6,949 nucleotides of DNA from an uncultured bacterium. Its GTDB lineage: Bacteria; Cyanobacteriota; Vampirovibrionia; Gastranaerophilales; Gastranaerophilaceae. The notes under the pieces were generated by a model that saw only the letters and a program-made list of their open reading frames with translations, was not told the DNA's origin and did not search any database. Shown piece after piece: positions 5,997 through 6,949 of this stretch (position 1 is the stretch's first letter; each line of letters starts with the position of its first letter). The stretch spans positions 1 through 6,949 of the forward strand of contig CANAXK010000095.1 of assembly GCA_947365485.1 (NCBI GenBank). Reading direction: 5' to 3'. Position numbers and translations under genes: made by a program.

Positions 5997-6949
5997 TTAC
6001 AATTTGGAGAAATCTGTTAATATTATATACTTATTTTTCAAAGTGTTCAATAGCGCAAGTCTGTTATTTTTAATCTTTTCGTCCTTATCCATGACAAGCA
6101 CATCGTCAAAGAATTTTGTAACAACAGGGTTGATTCTTGTTATTGCATCTAAATACTCTCTGTAATCACCGCTGAAACTTATTTCCTGAACCGCTTTGTA
6201 CAACTCTTTTTCAGCCTCAAGCGCGAACAAACTTTCGTCAATTGCTCCAGAATCTTCTTTCAAGATTCTAAGCACGCGGTTTGCGTTCTCAAGCAGCTTT
6301 TCGTCCACTCCACTTGAAACAGCCTTAACCCTTTGAACGTAGTCGCACAAATCCTTGCACGGATTGATTGCTGCACAAGCTTCAAGAATGTTCTTCGAAT
6401 AATCGCTGTTAAGAAAAATAATCAATCTCTGTATAAAGAACTCTTCAACATCAGCCTTAACGTCAGCTTTTACAGGAAGAAGCTCCAATGTTTCTTCTAT
6501 AAGCTTAGACAAATCAAGCTTGAGGTTGTGCTCCAGAATTGTTTTGATAATCCCGAGTGCTGCACGTCTTACGCCAAGCGGGTCAGAAGAGCCGGTCGGT
6601 TTTTTGCCTGCTGCAAACACCGCACATATTGTGTCGATTTTATCAGCAATCCCAACAACCTGACCTTCAATGCTTTTTGCTGTTTCTGAATCAGCGTTGA
6701 GCGGGAAGTAGTGCTCTTTTATACCTTCTGCAACATCTGCGATTTCTCCTGAAACTCTTGCGTAATCAGCTCCGATAAACCCTTGAAGCTCAGTAAATTC
6801 AAACACGAGGTTTGTAGCCAAATCAGCTTTGCAAAGCTCTGCTGCTCTTTTTGTTGAAGGTTTTGAAACCCCGAGAGCGTTAGAAATCTTTTCAGAAAGC
6901 TTAACGATTCTGCCGGTCTTGTCGTAAACAGAGCCCATGCCTTTTTGGA
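5997..6949 (-). CDS. glyS: Glycyl-tRNA synthetase beta subunit, C-terminal half, 5' end beyond window
   Basis: The beta subunit of the bacterial alpha2beta2 glycyl-tRNA synthetase, which charges tRNA-Gly; this subunit carries most of the tRNA-binding surface. About 317 residues of a family length near 690 are visible. The reading frame stays open to the right edge, where QKGMGSVYDKTGRI matches the family's FQNxLGxxxDKTxRI segment, so the ATG at 6938 is internal and not the real start. Further family motifs, counted from that Met, are CKADLATNLVFEFTELQG (36-53), GADYARVSGE (56-65), ADKIDTICAVFAAGKKP (98-114) and DPLGVRRAALGIIKTI (118-133). The end (FFDDVLVMDKDEKIKNNRLALL) is the C-terminal part of the DALR-type anticodon-binding domain. 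The gene ends TAA at 5997 with no terminator visible after it, so transcription may continue into the 98-residue gene. Confidence 0.95.
   Translation of the reverse strand, partial: QKGMGSVYDKTGRIVKLSEKISNALGVSKPSTKRAAELCKADLATNLVFEFTELQGFIGADYARVSGEIADVAEGIKEHYFPLNADSETAKSIEGQVVGIADKIDTICAVFAAGKKPTGSSDPLGVRRAALGIIKTILEHNLKLDLSKLIEETLELLPVKADVKADVEEFFIQRLIIFLNSDYSKNILEACAAINPCKDLCDYVQRVKAVSSGVDEKLLENANRVLRILKEDSGAIDESLFALEAEKELYKAVQEISFSGDYREYLDAITRINPVVTKFFDDVLVMDKDEKIKNNRLALLNTLKNKYIILTDFSKL

Noticed and set aside
5987..6004. TTACAATT direct repeat (two copies, 10-base period) at the glyS stop codon
   Set aside because: Short and AT-rich in an AT-rich intergenic edge; could be an operator but there is no further support.
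6936..6938. ATG at 6938 as the start of a short glyS-like gene
   Set aside because: The frame continues upstream to the window edge with family-matching residues (QKG), so the gene is cut by the window and not truncated in the genome.

Overview
The window carries six genes, all on the minus strand, at moderate GC (low 40s % by eye). They are ordinary bacterial housekeeping genes, mostly for RNA metabolism and translation. The radical SAM protein carries a CRFCQPG-type cluster motif and is fused to a DUF2344 domain. Directly downstream is an RNase E/G with a cyanobacteria-like catalytic core, and there is a two-subunit (alpha/beta) glycyl-tRNA synthetase. I read this as possibly a non-photosynthetic relative of cyanobacteria (Melainabacteria/Gastranaerophilales type). 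That placement rests on remembered family sequences and is only moderately likely; Firmicutes also pair these radical SAM genes with RNase G.

Layout, read in the direction of transcription (right to left): (1) 6949-5997, the C-terminal half of glyS (glycyl-tRNA synthetase beta subunit), cut by the window edge; (2) 5906-5610, an unrecognised 98-residue helical protein with a good ribosome binding site, closed by a rho-independent terminator at 5554-5585; (3) a compact operon that starts right after that terminator. Its order is a B12-binding-type radical SAM/DUF2344 fusion protein (5525-2877), RNase E/G (2857-1103), a small signal-peptide plus one-TM protein (1116-703, overlapping the RNase gene by 14 bases) and rsmI (701 to beyond base 1, one base after the preceding stop). 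The spacings of 19, -14 and 1 bases imply one transcript with translational coupling.

The operon looks devoted to RNA processing and ribosome modification: an endoribonuclease that matures and degrades RNA, a 16S rRNA methyltransferase, a radical SAM enzyme of unknown substrate, and a membrane protein of unknown role.

The most notable feature is a 107-base GC-rich palindromic repeat at 4821-4927, inserted in frame into the radical SAM gene between its N-terminal and catalytic domains. It adds a Pro/Gly-rich segment of about 37 residues. It has 25-base inverted arms (23 matches), each arm also forms its own small hairpin, and a possible 4-base target duplication makes the net insertion exactly 111 bases (37 codons). 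Only one of the three frames of the element on the coding strand is open, and that is the frame used. Also notable are two strong stem-loops inside the small membrane-protein gene, and a promoter whose extended -10 box lies 6 bases from the radical SAM start codon, suggesting a leaderless mRNA. I see no tRNA, rRNA, CRISPR array or transposase gene, and no gene-free stretch longer than about 90 bases.
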